From Cetobacterium sp. 2A (GTDB taxonomy: Bacteria; Fusobacteriota; Fusobacteriia; Fusobacteriales; Fusobacteriaceae): 64,000 nt of DNA. Where the stretch lies: positions 62,001 to 126,000 of the forward strand of contig NZ_JACFAJ010000014.1 of NCBI RefSeq assembly GCF_014250685.1, written 5' to 3'. This document shows positions 25,684 to 34,408 of this stretch, one piece after another. The first letter of the stretch is position 1, and each line of letters opens with the position of its first letter. The translations under genes and the position numbers were made by a program. The notes under the pieces are model-generated. The model saw only the letters and a list, made by a program, of their open reading frames with translations. It made no database searches and was not told the origin of the DNA.

Positions 25684-26691
25684 ATGAAAAAAAGTTTTAC
25701 AAATAAAGAGTTCAATGAAATTTTGTCAATTTTGTCAAATGATTATGATATTTATGCTCCAATTACTCTTCCATATAAAGGAACTTTTTCAGATACCGAT
25801 TCTATTAAATATGGAAAAATATCAAATATTGAGGAAATAAACTTAAACAACAAATCTCATTATTCCGCAAAAGAAATATTACTTCCAATAACTCAAACTT
25901 TATTTTATTTTACAGAAAAAGAATTTATCAAACCAAAAATTAAAACTAAAAAAAGTTTAATCTTTCTAAGAAGTTGTGATTTACATTCTGTAAATCGAGT
26001 TGAAAATATCTATTTACACAACAAGTATTCAGATGAATATTATAAAGAAGTAAGAGATAAAGTTAAATTTATAGTTATGGGATGTCCAGGACAAGGTTGG
26101 GATAGTTGTTTTTGTGCGTCCATGGGAACTAACAAAACAGAGATGTACAATATTGGCGTTAAATTTCAAGACAATAAAATTTTTGTAGATGTAAAAGATC
26201 AAGACTTTAAAGAAGTTTTCAATAACGGAGTGGATTCAGAATTTGAAATGGAATTTGTAACTTCTAATAAAGAAGTAGTTACAATACCGGAGAGAATAAA
26301 TGAGGACGAGGTAATTAACTTTGAGATGTGGAGAGATTATGATCGTTGTATAGCTTGCGGACGTTGTAATTTTGTATGTCCAACTTGTACTTGTTTCACT
26401 ATGCAAGATATTTTTTATAAAGATAATGAAAAAAATGGTGAAAGAAGAAGAGTATGGGCATCTTGCCATGTTGACGGTTTTACAACTATGGCTGGTGGAC
26501 ATGAATTTAGAAAAAAAACTGGAGATAGAATGAGATTTAAAGTTTTACACAAAATTTCTGACTATAAAAAACGTTTTGGAGTTCAAATGTGTACAGGATG
26601 CGGAAGATGTGAAGATATTTGTCCAGAGTATATCTCATATATTAATTGTATCAATAAACTTGCAAAGAAATTAGGTGATAAAAATGACTAA
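25684..26691 (+). CDS. asrA: Anaerobic sulfite reductase subunit A
   Basis: A 335-residue iron-sulfur protein of the AsrA family, an electron-transfer subunit of the NADH-dependent sulfite reductase. The N-terminal region contains FLRSCDLHSVNRVENIY and a Cys cluster GCPGQGWDSCFCASMG; the C-terminal half has two 4Fe-4S motifs, CIACGRCNFVCPTCTC (near 220) and CTGCGRCEDICPEY (near 305). The ATG at 25684 follows AAGGAGG; the longer in-frame start at 25636 lies within the leader. Its last 8 bases overlap asrB. The three asr genes form one operon ending at the terminator near 28500. Confidence 0.95.
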   Translation: MKKSFTNKEFNEILSILSNDYDIYAPITLPYKGTFSDTDSIKYGKISNIEEINLNNKSHYSAKEILLPITQTLFYFTEKEFIKPKIKTKKSLIFLRSCDLHSVNRVENIYLHNKYSDEYYKEVRDKVKFIVMGCPGQGWDSCFCASMGTNKTEMYNIGVKFQDNKIFVDVKDQDFKEVFNNGVDSEFEMEFVTSNKEVVTIPERINEDEVINFEMWRDYDRCIACGRCNFVCPTCTCFTMQDIFYKDNEKNGERRRVWASCHVDGFTTMAGGHEFRKKTGDRMRFKVLHKISDYKKRFGVQMCTGCGRCEDICPEYISYINCINKLAKKLGDKND

Positions 26692-27478
26692 TATATATAA
26701 ACCAACTGCCTGTGAAATTTTAAGTATAAAATCTGAAAGTCCTATTGAGTGGCTATTTAGAGTTAAAACTAACATAAAACCAGAGCCTGGACAATTTATT
26801 CAGGTATCTATTCCTAAAGTTGGAGAAGCTCCTATTTCAGTTGCTGGCTACAATATTGAAGAGGGTTGGATAGAATTTTTAATTAGAAAGGTTGGAAAAG
26901 TTACAGATGCAATATTTAATCTTAATCCTGGAGACTTCTTATTTTTAAGAGGCCCTTATGGTAATTGTTTCCCACTTGAACAATATACAGGAAAAAATTT
27001 AGTTATTGTAGCTGGTGGAAGTGGAACTGCACCTGTTAGACCACTTATAGAAAAATTTATAAACGATAAAATAACTACAGTAGATTTACTCTTAGGGTTT
27101 AAAGATTTAAATTCGGTTCTTTTTAAGGATGAAATTTTAAACTGGAAGAAAAAATCATCTATGATTTTAACTGTTGATAAAGGTTGCGGACTTGACGGAG
27201 AGTGTGTTGGTTTAGTAACTGAATATATTCCACAATTAAAACTAATAAATGATATTCAAAACTTGGAGGTTGTTATAGTTGGACCTCCAATTATGATGAA
27301 ATTTTCAGCTTTAGAATTTTTAAAATTAGGTATTCCAGAAAATCAAATTTGGGTTTCTTTTGAAAGAAATATGTCTTGTGCTGTTGGAAAATGTGGGCAT
27401 TGTAAAATAGACGAAACTTATGTTTGTTTAGAAGGACCAATATTTAATTATACAAAAGCTAAAACACTTTTGGACTAG
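26684..27478 (+). CDS. asrB: Anaerobic sulfite reductase subunit B (NADH-binding flavoprotein)
   Basis: A 264-residue protein of the ferredoxin-NADP reductase family that brings electrons from NADH via FAD to the sulfite reductase. Visible features are FIQVSIPKVGEAPISVAGY (flavin region), GPYGNCFPLEQYTGKNLV and the VAGGSGTAPVRPL nucleotide-binding loop, and a C-terminal 2Fe-2S cluster motif FERNMSCAVGKCGHCKI followed by VCLEGPIF. It starts at the ATG at 26684 inside the end of asrA, with AGGTGA upstream, so it is translationally coupled. Nine bases separate it from asrC. Confidence 0.95.
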   Translation: MTNIYKPTACEILSIKSESPIEWLFRVKTNIKPEPGQFIQVSIPKVGEAPISVAGYNIEEGWIEFLIRKVGKVTDAIFNLNPGDFLFLRGPYGNCFPLEQYTGKNLVIVAGGSGTAPVRPLIEKFINDKITTVDLLLGFKDLNSVLFKDEILNWKKKSSMILTVDKGCGLDGECVGLVTEYIPQLKLINDIQNLEVVIVGPPIMMKFSALEFLKLGIPENQIWVSFERNMSCAVGKCGHCKIDETYVCLEGPIFNYTKAKTLLD

Positions 27479-27487
27479 GAGGAAAAA

Positions 27488-28480
27488 ATGGCTTTAGAAT
27501 TGGTGAGAAAAACTTTTACTAAAAATGGATATAGAGTCACAAAAAATAGAGATGAAACTGCATTAAGAGTCAGAGTTCCCGGTGGAGAAATAACCGCAGA
27601 TTTACTTTTACAAGTTTCTGAAATTGCTAAAAAATTTGGAAATGGAAAAGTTCATATAACAACTCGTCAAGGATTCGAAATTAAAGGTATTGACATTAGA
27701 AAGGTAGACGAAGTTAATAAGGCTATTCAACCCCTTATAGACGGAATGGATATCAATCAGCCTAACGGGATTGGAAATGGTTATCCTGCGGCGGGAACAA
27801 GAAATATTACGGCATGTATTGGAAATCAAGTTTGTCCAAAAGGACAGTACAATACTACTGAGCTTGCAAAAAAAGTTGAGAAAGCAATATTCCCAAGTGA
27901 TTATCATTTTAAAGTTGCAATTACTGGATGCCCAAACGACTGCATTAAAACTAGGATGCATGATTTTGGTATAACTGGTATGGCACATCCTTTATATGAG
28001 TCATACAGATGTGTATCTTGTGGTGCTTGTGTTAAAAAGTGCAAAGGACTATCTACAGGAGCTTTAACATCTGAAAACTATAAAGTTGTAAGAGATCACA
28101 GCAAATGTATCGGTTGTGGAGAATGTGTTTTAAACTGTCCAACTTCAGCTTGGACAAGAGATGAAAACAAATACTACAGATTCTCAATATTAGGAAGAAC
28201 AGGGAAAAAAAATCCTCGTTTAGCTGAAGATTGGATTTTATGGGCTGATGAAGAATCTCTTTTAAAAATAATCGTAAATACATACAGTTTTGTTGGAGAG
28301 CATATCAATAAATCTCTTGCAAAAGAGCATATAGGTTATATTGTTGATAGAACAGGATTTATGATGTTTAAAAATTGGGCATTAAAAGATGTCGATTTAA
28401 ATCCCCTTGCTGTTATTAGAGAAAATGTTTATTGGAACGGAATTATCTATTCTGGCGCTGAAAATGATTTAGGAAAATAA
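27488..28480 (+). CDS. asrC: Anaerobic sulfite reductase subunit C (siroheme subunit)
   Basis: A 330-residue catalytic subunit that reduces sulfite to sulfide. The coupled siroheme/4Fe-4S ligands appear as ACIGNQVCPKGQYNT and GCPNDCIKTRMHDFG. An inserted ferredoxin-like part has CVSCGACVKKC and CIGCGECVLNCPTSAW. The N-terminal half contains the nitrite/sulfite reductase ferredoxin-like repeat (VHITTRQGFEIKGI). AGGAGG lies just upstream. It closes the asrABC operon and overlaps nothing downstream. Confidence 0.95.
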   Translation: MALELVRKTFTKNGYRVTKNRDETALRVRVPGGEITADLLLQVSEIAKKFGNGKVHITTRQGFEIKGIDIRKVDEVNKAIQPLIDGMDINQPNGIGNGYPAAGTRNITACIGNQVCPKGQYNTTELAKKVEKAIFPSDYHFKVAITGCPNDCIKTRMHDFGITGMAHPLYESYRCVSCGACVKKCKGLSTGALTSENYKVVRDHSKCIGCGECVLNCPTSAWTRDENKYYRFSILGRTGKKNPRLAEDWILWADEESLLKIIVNTYSFVGEHINKSLAKEHIGYIVDRTGFMMFKNWALKDVDLNPLAVIRENVYWNGIIYSGAENDLGK

Positions 28481-28518
28481 ATAAAGTGTTCTGAGAATTA
28501 ATTCTCAGAACACTTTAT
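28481..28518. terminator. Bidirectional intrinsic terminator
   Basis: AAAGTGTTCTGAGAAT and ATTCTCAGAACACTTT pair perfectly with almost no loop, between asrC and the convergent CHAD-HD gene. Confidence 0.85.
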
Positions 28519-29748
28519 TTTTTTATTTGTTATTTCAGAAAGTTTTTTGGATTTTTTAAAGAATCTATTTTTTAGTTCTGGACTTATTTTTTTAAAATAA
28601 AATTTTATAGCACTTTTTTTAATTTTAATACCCATATTTTTGACAAATTCTACAGACTCAAATTCTGTTCCATCAGCAGCTCTTAGTATAGCACTCAACA
28701 ATAAAATAATTTGTTTTTCTTTCAATGTAAATCTTTTTAAAAACAATTCCTTATTCCAACTACCCGTATGATATTTTGCAATTATAGCAATTTTAGTTTT
28801 ATCTTTTTGAGTTAATCCCAGTTCTTTTGATGCCATTATGAAATCAAAACTATTTTCAGCATGTTGACCAAGTTTCGAATGTCCAATGTCATGTAAAAAA
28901 GCTGAAATCCTTAAAATTTCTTTATCTTTTTTTGAAGTTTTGTATTCTTTTTTTAATTTCTTTAAAATAATTTGAGATTTTTTTTCAACTCGTCTCACGT
29001 GTTCAAAGTCAGGAGAAAGTTTTTTAGATAAAACTAAAACAGGATCTAAAACTATTTCAAAAAGAGATTGTAAATTTTGTTTAATTTCATCAACATTATT
29101 TAAAATTTCAGTCTCTTTTTCTATAAAAATTTTCCAAATATTGATGATATCCTGTTCCTGCATATTCTTTAAAAACTTGAAAGTCACTATATCATGACTT
29201 TGTCCTAGAATCTCTTGAATCTCTTCAAGCTTTTTAATTTTAGCTTTATCTTCATTAATAGCTTCAAAATGATATCTTAACTTTTTTAATCCAATTCTTA
29301 ACTTATGTAAATTATTAATATTTAAATTTTCTATTAATATTTTTGTCCTCAATTTATAATCCTTAAAATTAATTTTATTTTTCTTTAAACTTAACTTATC
29401 TAAAAATTTATTATCTAGTTTTCGTAACTCTTTCAAAAGATTTTTCTTTATTTTCTCCTCTTCTTCTGAATATAATTTTATTATGTTTTCTTTATTTGAT
29501 AATTCTAAAGAATTTAAAATAGTTTTTTCAACTTGAATCTCTCTAAGAGGTTCTAAACTTTTCATCAGTTTCTTTAAAAAATTAATTAAATCACTATTAT
29601 CACTAGTTAATTCTAAAATAGCCATAGATTTTCTAATCGATACTCTAATTTGATGAGCTATTTCTATATCATTATTGTTTTTAATCTTATGTATTAATTT
29701 ATTTATATTTTTTAAATTTTTATCCAATTTTCTTATAATTTTATCCAT
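28498..29748 (-). CDS. CHAD domain - HD domain fusion protein
   Basis: A 416-residue, very lysine-rich protein. Residues about 5-225 form a CHAD domain: repeated helices with conserved basic residues (AHQIRVSIRKSMAILEL, LHKLRIGLKKLRYHFEAI) that bind polyphosphate in known members. Residues about 260-395 form an HD domain, SAFLHDIGHSKLGQHAENS, then IAIIAKYHTGSW and ILRAADGTEFESV. The pattern matches the C-terminal HD domain of Ppx/GppA exopolyphosphatases, but the Ppx ATPase-fold domain is missing. Suggested role: a polyphosphate- or nucleotide-linked phosphohydrolase; inferred only. It is transcribed alone toward asrC. Confidence 0.82.
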   Translation of the reverse strand: MDKIIRKLDKNLKNINKLIHKIKNNNDIEIAHQIRVSIRKSMAILELTSDNSDLINFLKKLMKSLEPLREIQVEKTILNSLELSNKENIIKLYSEEEEKIKKNLLKELRKLDNKFLDKLSLKKNKINFKDYKLRTKILIENLNINNLHKLRIGLKKLRYHFEAINEDKAKIKKLEEIQEILGQSHDIVTFKFLKNMQEQDIINIWKIFIEKETEILNNVDEIKQNLQSLFEIVLDPVLVLSKKLSPDFEHVRRVEKKSQIILKKLKKEYKTSKKDKEILRISAFLHDIGHSKLGQHAENSFDFIMASKELGLTQKDKTKIAIIAKYHTGSWNKELFLKRFTLKEKQIILLLSAILRAADGTEFESVEFVKNMGIKIKKSAIKFYFKKISPELKNRFFKKSKKLSEITNKKIKCSEN

Positions 29749-29918
29749 ATAATCCTCCAGCTATCTAAATTAAATCAACTCAACTTATATAGAATATTTG
29801 AAATTAAAATCAAATATCATTTTTAATTCTGTTATTTAACTTGATTTTTTTTTAAATATGAGGAAAACTTAAGTAAAAGTTTGATTAAATAAATATTTCT
29901 AATAAAGGAGAGTACATT

Positions 29919-30998
29919 ATGAAGATAATCGCATCGCCTAGTAAGTATATCCAAGGAAAAAATATTATAGAAAATTTTAAAAGTATTGTTGAAACTTTCG
30001 GAAAAAATAATCTTATAATTGCTGATTCATTTGTTACATCTATCGTTAAAGAGCCAATAGAAAACTCTAAGGGAAGTAAAGACACAAAAGTTAGTTTTAA
30101 TTTGTTTAATGGTGAATGTTCAAAGAATGAGATAAATAGAATTGTAAAAATAGTAAACGAGCATAATTATGATTGTATTGTGGGAGTTGGTGGTGGAAAA
30201 ACTCTTGATACCGCAAAAGCAGTAAGTTTTTATACTAAAAAACCTGTTGTTATAATGCCTACAATTGCCTCAACTGATGCTCCTACAAGTGCACTTTCAG
30301 TAATTTATACTGATGATGGAGCTTTTGAAGAATATCTTATGCTTCCAAAAAATCCTGATATTGTAATGATTGATACAGAAATTGTTTCTAATGCTCCTAC
30401 AAGACTTTTAGTTTCAGGAATTGGAGATGCTCTTTCCACTTACTATGAAGCTAAAGTTTGTTTTGATGCTAAAGCAATAGCCATGTCCGGTGGACAATCT
30501 ACTCTTGCAGCTCTTGCTCTTGCTAAACTTTGTAGAGATACTTTGTTAGCTGAAGCTTACGAAGCTAAAATAAGTTCAGATTTAAAATTAGTAAATGAAG
30601 CTTTAGAACATATAATCGAAGCAAATACGTATTTAAGTGGAATTGGTTTTGAAAGTTCTGGTCTTGCAGCAGCTCATGCAATTCATAATGGATTAACTGT
30701 TCTACCAGAAACACACCATATGTTTCATGGAGAAAAAGTTGCCTTCGGTACGATTTCTCAATTAATACTTCAAAATGAAATTGAGGAAGCAAAAAAAATT
30801 ATTACATTCTGTAAAAAAATTGGTCTTCCTACAACATTAGAAGAATTAGGAATTAAAGATAACATAAGAGAAAAAGTTAAAGAAGTATCTATTGCTTCTT
30901 GTGCTCCTGGGGAAACAATTCATAATTTCCCTTATAAAATAACTCCTGATATGGTTGAATCTGCAATATTAACTGCAGATGCTTTAGGAAAATTATAA
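29919..30998 (+). CDS. gldA: Glycerol dehydrogenase
   Basis: A 359-residue iron/zinc-type dehydrogenase that oxidises glycerol to dihydroxyacetone with NAD+. The NAD loop is VGVGGGKTLDTAKAV, followed by MPTIASTDAPTSALSVIY. Metal ligands are the Asp in SGIGDALSTYYEA, the His in GLAAAHAIHNGL and the His in HHMFHGEKVAFG. Length and all landmarks agree with GldA. AAAGGAG precedes the ATG. It is monocistronic, ending in a strong terminator. Confidence 0.95.
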   Translation: MKIIASPSKYIQGKNIIENFKSIVETFGKNNLIIADSFVTSIVKEPIENSKGSKDTKVSFNLFNGECSKNEINRIVKIVNEHNYDCIVGVGGGKTLDTAKAVSFYTKKPVVIMPTIASTDAPTSALSVIYTDDGAFEEYLMLPKNPDIVMIDTEIVSNAPTRLLVSGIGDALSTYYEAKVCFDAKAIAMSGGQSTLAALALAKLCRDTLLAEAYEAKISSDLKLVNEALEHIIEANTYLSGIGFESSGLAAAHAIHNGLTVLPETHHMFHGEKVAFGTISQLILQNEIEEAKKIITFCKKIGLPTTLEELGIKDNIREKVKEVSIASCAPGETIHNFPYKITPDMVESAILTADALGKL

Positions 30999-31001
30999 GA
31001 T

Positions 31002-31040
31002 AAAAAAATCCTCTTGAATTAAACATCAAGAGGATTTTTT
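31002..31040. terminator. Bidirectional intrinsic terminator
   Basis: AAAAAATCCTCTTGA and TCAAGAGGATTTTTT pair around ATTAAACA, between gldA and the convergent flavoprotein gene. Confidence 0.88.
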
Positions 31041-31045
31041 ATTAA

Positions 31046-32755
31046 CTACTTTTTTATAAAATTTGCTGAGTTTTCTCCAGCTATTTTTCCAAATACTACT
31101 ATATCAGTTACCGCATTTCCACCTATTCTGTTTGCTCCATGAACTCCTCCAGTAATTTCTCCTGCTGCATAAAGTCCTTCTATAACTTTTCCATCTTCTC
31201 CCAATACTTCTGTTCTATCATTTATGTGAACTCCACCCATAGTATGATGTATTGCTGGCGAAACTTCTATTGCATAGAAAGGCCCAGTTACAATAGCTCT
31301 AGGAAGTCCTTTTTTTGCAAAATCAAGATCTTCTTTATTTTTTACAAATTCGTTGTATTTATTTAAAGTTTTAGTTAATTCAACTGAATTAACCCCTATT
31401 TTCTTTGCTAACTCTTCTAAAGTATCGGCTTGAACAGTCAATCCTTTTTTTACATATCCATTTATTGCTGAAAGATTTTCTCTAACTCCTTGATCAAATA
31501 CTAAAAAAGCACTTTTCCCTTTTTGGCTTAATTCAGCTTTTGAAACTACATCTCTTGTTTCAAGTTCGTTAATAAATCTCTGTCCATCTCTATTTACAAG
31601 AATTGCTCCTTCTCCTCTTACACTTTCAGTTATCATATCACTTTTATTATGTACAACTGTTGGATGAGTTTGAATTTCTTTCATGTCAATTAGAGCTCCA
31701 CCAGCATCCACAACTAATTTTATTCCTTCACCAGTGATTGCTGGATTATTTGTAGATCCAAACCCTTCTAAAGCTGGGTTGTATTTCGTTACCATCTCAG
31801 GATTTGCACCAAATCCACCAGTTGCCATAACTACTGCTTTTGCTGATATTTCATATTGTTTATCACCTTTTTTTACAACAACTCCAGTGATTTTACCATC
31901 TTTTTTTAATATTTTTACAACTTCACTATTTGTTCTAATCTCTATTCCCTTTTTCTCAAGAGTTGAGTTTAGAGCATCAACTATAACCGGACCTACGGCC
32001 TTTCCACCAGTTGGTCTATGAATTCTTTTAACACTTTGACCACCAGAGAAAGATACTTCTGTTAAATCCGTTCCTTTTTCTATTAACCAACTAACAGCAT
32101 TCTTAGATTCGTCTGTCATCTTTTTTACTAAACTCTTATTATTTAAGTTTTTTCCACCTTTCATAGTATCTTGGTAGAAAAGTTCCTCAGAATCTTCTAT
32201 TCCTAATTTTTTTTGTAAATCTGTATTTGCGGCATTAATTCCTCCTGTTGCATAGTTAGTATTTCCACCAACCATGGCCATTTTTTCAAGAAGAATTACT
32301 TTAGCTCCATTTTCATTTGCAGCAATAGCAGCTGAAAGACCGGCTCCTCCTCCACCTACAACAACAACATCTGTAGATATATCTTTAAGCTCTTCATTTT
32401 TAACAATTGATTTATCTAACTTTTTTAAAGTAACTCCAGCCATAGCCACTGCCTTTCCAACAGCACTTTTTAATCCTTCGCTTGTGTAAGTAGCTCCAGC
32501 TACGTTATCAACATCTAAGCTTTGATTTGCTATAATCTCTTCACTTATAGTTTTCATAGCTCTTTTTGTAAAATTAGACTCTTCATGCTTTACAACTTCT
32601 ATATTTTTTATAGCTTTATTCTCAACTTCAACTTTTACTTGAATAGATCCATTATAACCTTCTCCAGATGCTATATATTCTTTTGCTCCTAAAGCTAAAC
32701 TTCCTACTATAAAAAATGTAGACAAGATTTTTTTAACTAAATTATTCTTTAGCAT
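31046..32755 (-). CDS. Exported FMN/FAD fumarate reductase-like flavoprotein
   Basis: A 569-residue exported protein: signal peptide (residues 1-24), an FMN-binding domain (about 28-110) with DNVAGATYTSEGL, where Thr is the likely ApbE flavinylation site, and a fumarate reductase/succinate dehydrogenase-type FAD domain (VVVGGGGAGLSAAIAANEN onward). Catalytic-site features match soluble fumarate reductases: QTHPTVV, TESVRGEGAI (Thr-Glu and Arg), NELETRD, HHTMGGVHI and NRIGGNAVTD. No CxxCH heme motif is present, so electrons must come through the covalent FMN. Fumarate is the most likely acceptor; a related organic acid such as urocanate is less likely because the Thr-Glu pair is kept. Monocistronic with its own promoter. 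Confidence 0.88.
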   Translation of the reverse strand: MLKNNLVKKILSTFFIVGSLALGAKEYIASGEGYNGSIQVKVEVENKAIKNIEVVKHEESNFTKRAMKTISEEIIANQSLDVDNVAGATYTSEGLKSAVGKAVAMAGVTLKKLDKSIVKNEELKDISTDVVVVGGGGAGLSAAIAANENGAKVILLEKMAMVGGNTNYATGGINAANTDLQKKLGIEDSEELFYQDTMKGGKNLNNKSLVKKMTDESKNAVSWLIEKGTDLTEVSFSGGQSVKRIHRPTGGKAVGPVIVDALNSTLEKKGIEIRTNSEVVKILKKDGKITGVVVKKGDKQYEISAKAVVMATGGFGANPEMVTKYNPALEGFGSTNNPAITGEGIKLVVDAGGALIDMKEIQTHPTVVHNKSDMITESVRGEGAILVNRDGQRFINELETRDVVSKAELSQKGKSAFLVFDQGVRENLSAINGYVKKGLTVQADTLEELAKKIGVNSVELTKTLNKYNEFVKNKEDLDFAKKGLPRAIVTGPFYAIEVSPAIHHTMGGVHINDRTEVLGEDGKVIEGLYAAGEITGGVHGANRIGGNAVTDIVVFGKIAGENSANFIKK

Positions 32756-32793
32756 AAACTATTCCCCTCCGATAATGTTTTGAGTTTGACTAC

Positions 32794-32822
32794 AGTATAC
32801 TAAAATATATAAAATAATACAA
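32794..32822 (-). promoter_or_regulatory. Promoter for exported flavoprotein
   Basis: On the minus strand TTGTAT (32817-32822), 17 bases, TATACT (32794-32799), about 40 bases before the start codon. AGGGG follows as the ribosome binding site. Confidence 0.55.
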
Positions 32823-32900
32823 GAAATTATAATTGATTTTTATATTTTTATGAAGTATATTAGAATGAACTGTTATAATATAATTTAAAAAGGAGGGAAT

Positions 32901-34397
32901 GTGGAAAGTTTTTTATTAGAAGCTAAAAATATAAAAAAAGAATTTCCAGGAGTTTTAGCCTTAGATGGAGTCTCTTTTAATTTAAAAAAAGGAGAGGTTC
33001 ATGCTCTACTTGGAGAAAATGGAGCTGGAAAATCAACTATGATGAAAATATTTTCTGGAGTCCATAAAAAAAATGGTGGAGAACTTCTACTAAATGGAAA
33101 TCCTATAGAAATAAAGTCACCAATTCACGCTGCTAGTCTTGGGATAGGAATTATATATCAAGAATTAAATCTTTGCCCTCATTTGACTGTTGCTGAAAAT
33201 ATTTTTTTAAGTCGTGAATTTACTAAAGGAATATCTGTAGATAAGAAAAAAATGGAAATAGAAGCAAAAAAGATACTTGATACTTTACATGCTGATATCG
33301 ACCCCAGTGTTAAAACCAAAAATCTTTCAATTTCAAAACAACAAATGGTTGAAATTGCTAAAGCTTTATCACAAAATGCAGAAATAATAATAATGGATGA
33401 ACCAACTTCGTCTCTTAGTGAAAGAGAAATAGCTCAACTTTTTGAAATAATAAATAAATTAAAGAAAAATGGTAAAGGAATTGTTTATATTTCACACAAG
33501 CTAGATGAATTGAAGGAAATAACGGATAGAGTTACAATTTTTAGAGACGGTAAACATATATTGACTGATGATTTTGCAAATTTAACTTTGGATGAAATTA
33601 TTTCAAAAATGGTTGGAAGAAGTATCGAAGATAAATTTCCAAGATTAGATAGAAAAAGAGAAGAAAATAAAAAATTAGAAGTTAAAAATTTAACCAACGC
33701 TTTTGTAAAAAATATAGATTTAGATCTTTATGGTGGAGAAGTTTTAGGAATTGCTGGATTAGTTGGGGCTGGAAGAACTGAGCTTTGCAAAACTATTTTT
33801 GGGGCCTTCGGTAAATATGAAGGTGAAATAAAAGTAGACGGACAACTTGTTAATATATCTAATCCACAAGACTCTATAAAACATGGTATATCTTATATTG
33901 CGGAAGATAGAAAAAGAGAAGGTCTTGCAATTAATATGGGTGTTTCTCAAAATATTAGTTTTTCAATACTGGATAAAATTTCAAGTAAAATAATCGGTTA
34001 TATTTTTCAAAAAGATTTAGAAAAACATTCTAACGAAATGGTTGAAAAATTAAAAATTAAAACTCCTCACTTAAAGCAAAAAGTTAAAAATTTAAGTGGT
34101 GGTAATCAACAAAAAATTGTAATAGGGAAGTGGCTTTTAAGAAATCCAAAAATAATAATTTTTGATGAACCTACTAGAGGTATTGATGTAAGTGCTAAAG
34201 TTGAAATTTACAAGATAATAAACGAATTAAAAAATAATGGCTTAGGTGTCATAATAATCTCTTCAGAGTTACCAGAAATTTTAGGAATCACTGATAGAAT
34301 AGCTGTTATGTGCAACGGAAAAGTCAAAAAGATTTTAGAAACTAAAAAAACAACACAAGAAGAGATTATGCATTATGCTACTCAATTCAATGATTAG
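32901..34397 (+). CDS. Ribose/allose-type sugar ABC importer, double ATPase
   Basis: A 498-residue ATPase with two fused nucleotide-binding domains, as in RbsA/MglA/AlsA. Domain 1 has Walker A GENGAGKSTM and Walker B IIIMDEPTSSLS; domain 2 has LSGGNQQKIVIGKWL and IIIFDEPTRGID. It begins at a GTG, four to five bases after AGGAGGG; the overlapping ATG is out of frame. It heads an operon ATPase-permease-binding protein-ROK kinase, the content of the E. coli allose or ribose clusters. The sugar is not fixed by sequence. Confidence 0.88.
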   Translation: MESFLLEAKNIKKEFPGVLALDGVSFNLKKGEVHALLGENGAGKSTMMKIFSGVHKKNGGELLLNGNPIEIKSPIHAASLGIGIIYQELNLCPHLTVAENIFLSREFTKGISVDKKKMEIEAKKILDTLHADIDPSVKTKNLSISKQQMVEIAKALSQNAEIIIMDEPTSSLSEREIAQLFEIINKLKKNGKGIVYISHKLDELKEITDRVTIFRDGKHILTDDFANLTLDEIISKMVGRSIEDKFPRLDRKREENKKLEVKNLTNAFVKNIDLDLYGGEVLGIAGLVGAGRTELCKTIFGAFGKYEGEIKVDGQLVNISNPQDSIKHGISYIAEDRKREGLAINMGVSQNISFSILDKISSKIIGYIFQKDLEKHSNEMVEKLKIKTPHLKQKVKNLSGGNQQKIVIGKWLLRNPKIIIFDEPTRGIDVSAKVEIYKIINELKNNGLGVIIISSELPEILGITDRIAVMCNGKVKKILETKKTTQEEIMHYATQFND

Positions 34398-34408
34398 GAG
34401 GAAATATT

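Noticed and set aside
31139-32489. Several open frames antisense to the exported flavoprotein gene
   Set aside because: They have no ribosome binding sites or recognisable domains and mirror the codon structure of a well supported gene on the other strand.
31046-32755. Possible flavocytochrome c with heme
   Set aside because: There is no CxxCH motif; electron entry is more likely through the FMN domain.
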